Assembly (NCBI RefSeq): GCF_900088415.1 | Contig: NZ_FLLQ01000007.1 | Location: forward strand, 186,001 to 250,000 | DNA length: 64,000 bases | Direction: 5' to 3' | DNA from: Vibrio mediterranei | Lineage (GTDB): Bacteria > Pseudomonadota > Gammaproteobacteria > Enterobacterales > Vibrionaceae | Shown here: positions 60,911 through 64,000 of the stretch, piece after piece | How the letters are laid out: every line of letters begins with the position of its first letter | Numbering within the stretch: the first letter of the stretch is position 1 | The notes under the pieces: model-generated | The model's database searches: none | Told to the model about the DNA's origin: nothing | What the model saw: the letters and a program-made list of their open reading frames with translations, nothing else | Made by a program: the position numbers and the translations under genes

Positions 60911-62137
60911 TTAATCTGTCTCGACTGGATTATTGCGAATCTCTACTTGGTTTGAGTCCTCATGGGTTTGCGGATGACCATCGCACTGACATTGACACAC
61001 TTGATTCAGAATAAAAATTAGTCTGTCTTCAGTTAATGGTATAGGGTTGCCTTTAATAGCTACTGACTTCATTGCATCAGCAGCAACCTGCTCGAAAGAC
61101 GTATTACAAACGCCAAACTCGGATAGTAGTGGCAGTTCAAGCCTTTCGAGTATCATATTCACCCATAGCACGCTGTCTTCAATACTGGCATTGGTTCGTC
61201 CAGTAAGAATTTGCGCCATATTACGGTATCGATTCAACACGTCACTGCGTCCTGCTCTTTTCGCTGCTTTAATGTTCTCAGTCATAACATGTGGAGCGAG
61301 TCGTGCGGTAATCACGCTATGTGGCGCGGTAATTTTGCCACCAAGCGCTGAGGCAAGGCCATGAGCAGCCCCCAATTTGGCATTAGTTATCGCCATCCCG
61401 CCTAGCATCGCGGCAAAGGACAGATCCGCACGTGATTTGGGATTATCTTGTTTGCAACCTGAGATAATGGAATAACTGAGGCGTCTCAAACCTTCTTCAC
61501 AAACCATATCAGTCAATGGGTTGGGTTCACCACAAACGTACGCTTCCATTAAGTGAGTAAATGCATCCATTGCACCCCGCCCCGAAGTGTAAGCATCGGT
61601 ACCGTAGGTTAGAACAGGGTCGACAATCGCCACATCAGGCAACATATCCGGATTCCGTAAACTCACTTTAACCTTATCTTGTCCAGATTTAAGTACCGCA
61701 TTTTTGGTCACTTCAGCTCCGGTACTGGCTGTAGTTGGAATTGCGATCATGGGAATAGGTTTGGTTTTTAATGGCACATTTCGACCCACAACTTCAACAT
61801 AGTCGTAGACATCACCCTGATTGGGAATGATCGCAGCAAGTGCCTTACCCATATCTAAAACACTGCCACCACCAATAGCAACCACCATGTCAGGCTTAAA
61901 ACGCCTACCCATGATCGCCGTTTCCTCGACCATGGTAATGTTAGGCTCACCACGAATGGCGACATGCTGATAACGCATGTTTTGGCTGTGAAGATAATGA
62001 ATCACAGGGTCGGCTCTTTGACGCTCCTGCCCTGTTACCAGCAACACACTGTATCCAAACTGATTGATGATTGAGAGGGAAGATTGAAGCGCGCCCTCTC
62101 CGAAGATAATACGACTAGACGTCATGAACTGAAACAT
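60911..62137 (-). CDS. Iron-containing alcohol dehydrogenase
   Basis: A 408-residue group III (iron-type) alcohol dehydrogenase. The N-terminal dinucleotide domain shows VVAIGGGSVLDMGKALA and PTTASTGAEVTKNAV. The metal ligands appear in RGAMDAFTHLMEAYV (Asp, His) and in GAAHGLASALGG and TAPHS (His). The C-terminus after about residue 375 has an unusual C-C-H tail: QVCQCQCDGHPQTHEDSN, not part of the usual fold. Start choice: ATG 62137 has AAAGGA eight bases before it; an in-frame start at 62170 does not. The substrate is unknown. It is a single gene convergent with hexR. Confidence 0.9.
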   Translation of the reverse strand: MFQFMTSSRIIFGEGALQSSLSIINQFGYSVLLVTGQERQRADPVIHYLHSQNMRYQHVAIRGEPNITMVEETAIMGRRFKPDMVVAIGGGSVLDMGKALAAIIPNQGDVYDYVEVVGRNVPLKTKPIPMIAIPTTASTGAEVTKNAVLKSGQDKVKVSLRNPDMLPDVAIVDPVLTYGTDAYTSGRGAMDAFTHLMEAYVCGEPNPLTDMVCEEGLRRLSYSIISGCKQDNPKSRADLSFAAMLGGMAITNAKLGAAHGLASALGGKITAPHSVITARLAPHVMTENIKAAKRAGRSDVLNRYRNMAQILTGRTNASIEDSVLWVNMILERLELPLLSEFGVCNTSFEQVAADAMKSVAIKGNPIPLTEDRLIFILNQVCQCQCDGHPQTHEDSNQVEIRNNPVETD

Positions 62138-62546
62138 ACCAATATCCTTTAGGTATACCATTCGACTCACTAATCAAACCATTGCCTATGAAACTAGCAA
62201 TACAAATACTCTAAGTGTGAGTCTTATTGGTAGTGCAAACATAGAAAAGAAAAGCTTCGATAAGCATGCAGTTTCCTTTGCTGCAAAAACTTGATTTAAA
62301 CCAAGCTACTTAGTTTTTGCTCTATTTTATATCGACAACTTTGCCATAAATCACACTCCGTTATGTTCAACTTTGCATCTAACTGAGTAAATTATGCTCT
62401 GATAGTTTTCACCTATTAGAGCAAGTGGGATTTGCCACTTTATTTCCTTTTCATCTTGAGGCATAGTGGTTTCCAACAATATGAAAGAGCTGAGACTTGG
62501 TCTCTTTAGATGCTCAGAAAAAGTTTAATCTTCAAGGAGAAAGTCA
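62138..62546. other. 409-base divergent gap between the alcohol dehydrogenase gene and grxA
   Basis: No gene. A small inverted repeat AAGTGG / CCACTT (62423-62440) lies about 110 bases before grxA. I could not identify an OxyR site or other known operator by eye. Confidence 0.5.
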
Positions 62547-62813
62547 ATGTTCGTAGTGATTTTTGGTCGCCCTGGTTGTCCATTCTGTGTTCGTGCAAAA
62601 GAGCACGCTGAAAAGCTAAAAGAAAAACGTGACGATTTTAACTACCGTTACGTTGATATCCATGCAGAAGGTATCTCAAAAGCAGATTTAGAGAAAACTG
62701 TAGGTAAACCTGTTGAAACAGTACCTCAAATCTTCATTGACCAAGAGCACATTGGCGGCTGTACTGAATTCGAAGCCTACGCTAAAGAAAACCTTGGCCT
62801 TTTTGACGAATAA
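62547..62813 (+). CDS. grxA: Glutaredoxin 1
   Basis: An 88-residue GrxA-family glutaredoxin, a glutathione-dependent dithiol reductant (for ribonucleotide reductase and others). The active site is CPFC at residues 11-14 in GRPGCPFCVRAK. The glutathione-binding TVPQIF segment and GGCTEFEAYAKENL near the end are present. Compared with E. coli GrxA it is 3 residues longer and has an extra Cys after the GG. The ATG follows AAGGAG. A terminator follows, before ybjL. Confidence 0.95.
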   Translation: MFVVIFGRPGCPFCVRAKEHAEKLKEKRDDFNYRYVDIHAEGISKADLEKTVGKPVETVPQIFIDQEHIGGCTEFEAYAKENLGLFDE

Positions 62814-62856
62814 TCGTCTGCACTATCAATAGTATAGTTGAAAAAAGAGTCTCAAT

Positions 62857-62884
62857 AGCCAGCTGATATAAGCTGGCTTTTTTT
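62857..62884 (+). terminator. Rho-independent terminator after grxA
   Basis: AGCCAGCT / AGCTGGCT with a 6-base loop and a run of seven T residues. Confidence 0.88.
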
Positions 62885-63068
62885 ATTTGCGAGCTGCATC
62901 CGTTTTCATCAAGACTGTCATCGATTGTCAGGCTTTGTCTGGATAAGGATAGAAATACGTAATCTAATAGTAAAACATAAAAAAAATCACTTATCTTTTT
63001 GATTATTTCGGCTACAATCGCCACACTTTATTAATCTCAACTTAAGCCTCTTCGAGCAGCTACATACA

Positions 63069-64000
63069 GTGAATATCGACGTAGTAAATTTGCTAGATCA
63101 AAACCCGATTCTTCTCATCTTTGTCGCTTTAGCGATTGGCCTTGCTTTTGGCAAAATTCGCTTTGGTAATCTTCAACTCGGCAACTCTATTGGTGTTTTA
63201 ATTGCCTCTCTCGTCATGGGACATTTAGGTTTCAGTTTTAATGCGGAAGCCTTGACCATCGGCTTTATGCTATTTATCTACTGTGTGGGTATTGAAGCTG
63301 GTCCCAACTTCTTTGGCATCTTTTTCCGTGACGGAAAACATTATTTAATTCTCAGTCTTGTTGTGTTGGTCACCGCACTGACAGTGACCTACTTTGCTAG
63401 CCACTACTTGGGACTTGATTACGGTCTTTCCGCGGGTGTGATGGCCGGTGCTTTGACCGCTACACCAGTGTTAGTAGGTGCTCAAGACGCCTTAAATTCA
63501 GGGCTTGCGACGATTCCGCGTGGAATGGACTTCTCTTTGGTCATAGAGAATCTTTCTGTAGGTTATGCAATGGCTTACCTGATCGGCCTTATCAGTATGA
63601 TCATGCTTGCCAAGTTACTGCCTAAGTTGCAAAAGCAAAACCTGCATGACTCTGCACAGCAAATCGCGCAAGAACGAGGGTTGGGCGGCTCAGGCCAGAG
63701 AAAAGTCTATCTGCCTATTATTCGCGCTTACCGTGTCGGACAAGAACTCATCGACTGGACGGACGGGAAAAATCTGAGAGAGCTTGGCATTTATCGCCAA
63801 ACAGGCTGTTATATCGAACGAATTCGCCGTAATGGCATCTTGGCTCACCCAGATGGCGATGCAATTTTGCAAGAAGGCGATGAGATTGCCTTAGTTGGCT
63901 TCCCAGATAGTCACGCTCGACTAGACCCAAGCTTCCGCAACGGTAAAGAAGTATTCGACCGCAACTTGCTCGACCTGCGAATCGTTGAAGAAGAGATCGT
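63069..64000 (+). CDS. ybjL: YbjL-type AspT/YidE family transporter, 5' part (runs off window)
   Basis: The first 310 codons of a membrane transporter of the AspT/YidE/YbjL antiporter family, open to the end of the window. About five N-terminal helices are visible, with FGNLQLGNSIGVL, FMLFIYCVGIEAGPNFFGIFF and AGALTATPVLVGAQDAL. A first RCK_C domain starts near residue 205, with VYLPIIRAYRVGQEL, DGKNLRELGIYRQTG and DEIALVGFPDSHARLD. It closely follows E. coli YbjL in order and motifs. The start is GTG 63069, giving NIDVVNLLDQNPILL. Transport substrate is not established. As in E. coli, grxA lies beside it. Confidence 0.92.
   Translation, partial: MNIDVVNLLDQNPILLIFVALAIGLAFGKIRFGNLQLGNSIGVLIASLVMGHLGFSFNAEALTIGFMLFIYCVGIEAGPNFFGIFFRDGKHYLILSLVVLVTALTVTYFASHYLGLDYGLSAGVMAGALTATPVLVGAQDALNSGLATIPRGMDFSLVIENLSVGYAMAYLIGLISMIMLAKLLPKLQKQNLHDSAQQIAQERGLGGSGQRKVYLPIIRAYRVGQELIDWTDGKNLRELGIYRQTGCYIERIRRNGILAHPDGDAILQEGDEIALVGFPDSHARLDPSFRNGKEVFDRNLLDLRIVEEEI

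Noticed and set aside
62782..63024. Small minus-strand frame between grxA and ybjL
   Set aside because: It crosses the grxA terminator and has no ribosome site.

Overview
The window reads as a stretch of the large chromosome of a marine Vibrio species. The proteins match gammaproteobacterial and specifically Vibrio families (long PurC, PanP, TfoX, HexR, YdiJ, the trxB-cydD-cydC order, GrxA followed by a YbjL-type transporter). As far as I remember, the order of the housekeeping genes from purC down to grxA/ybjL follows V. cholerae chromosome I. Base composition looks moderate and even, except for an AT-rich patch near 35.7-36.4 kb. I see no rRNA, tRNA, CRISPR array, insertion sequence or phage gene.

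1-14.1 kb: the 3' half of a type VI secretion (T6SS) cluster, all on the + strand and nearly gapless: tssH/clpV (cut by the window edge), an unusual sensor-HAMP-MFS transporter fusion, two periplasmic binding proteins without their own transporter, an FHA protein, tssJ, tssK, tssL with a SPOR tail, tssM without a visible P-loop, and a small kinase-like protein. Sheath, baseplate, Hcp and VgrG genes are not here and presumably lie upstream.

14.1-30.4 kb: ordinary core genes and small families of unknown function: DUF3581, a TPR-like protein, a small membrane methyltransferase, ydiJ, DUF3334, DUF2786, a Sel1-membrane-J-domain protein, a small Cys-rich protein, a LexA-controlled sulA-like gene, purC with a PurR operator, an HrpB-like helicase, maeA, DUF3392 and a sanA-like gene.

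30.4-38.8 kb: an accessory block. A three-gene type I secretion operon on the minus strand (ABC exporter, HlyD-type adaptor, RTX-repeat protein with no recognisable enzyme domain) is divergent from a PotD/NspS-like periplasmic binding protein that overlaps a membrane diguanylate cyclase. A CRP-like site sits between them. This resembles a polyamine/c-di-GMP surface-attachment module.

38.9-64 kb: DUF2797, a class V aminotransferase overlapping a 2-oxoglutarate/Fe dioxygenase, trxB, cydDC, a CNNM/CorC-type membrane protein, serC and a DUF945 protein. A signalling cluster follows: a histidine kinase with a degenerate receiver and a degenerate cNMP-type domain, its intact single-domain response regulator, a small outer-membrane protein, tfoX and an HDOD protein. 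Then come a LysO-type exporter, a small periplasmic protein, panP, hexR, an iron-type alcohol dehydrogenase, grxA and the start of ybjL, which runs off the window. TfoX lies in the same window as a T6SS cluster; TfoX is known to drive competence and to influence T6SS in V. cholerae, but a direct link here is only inference.
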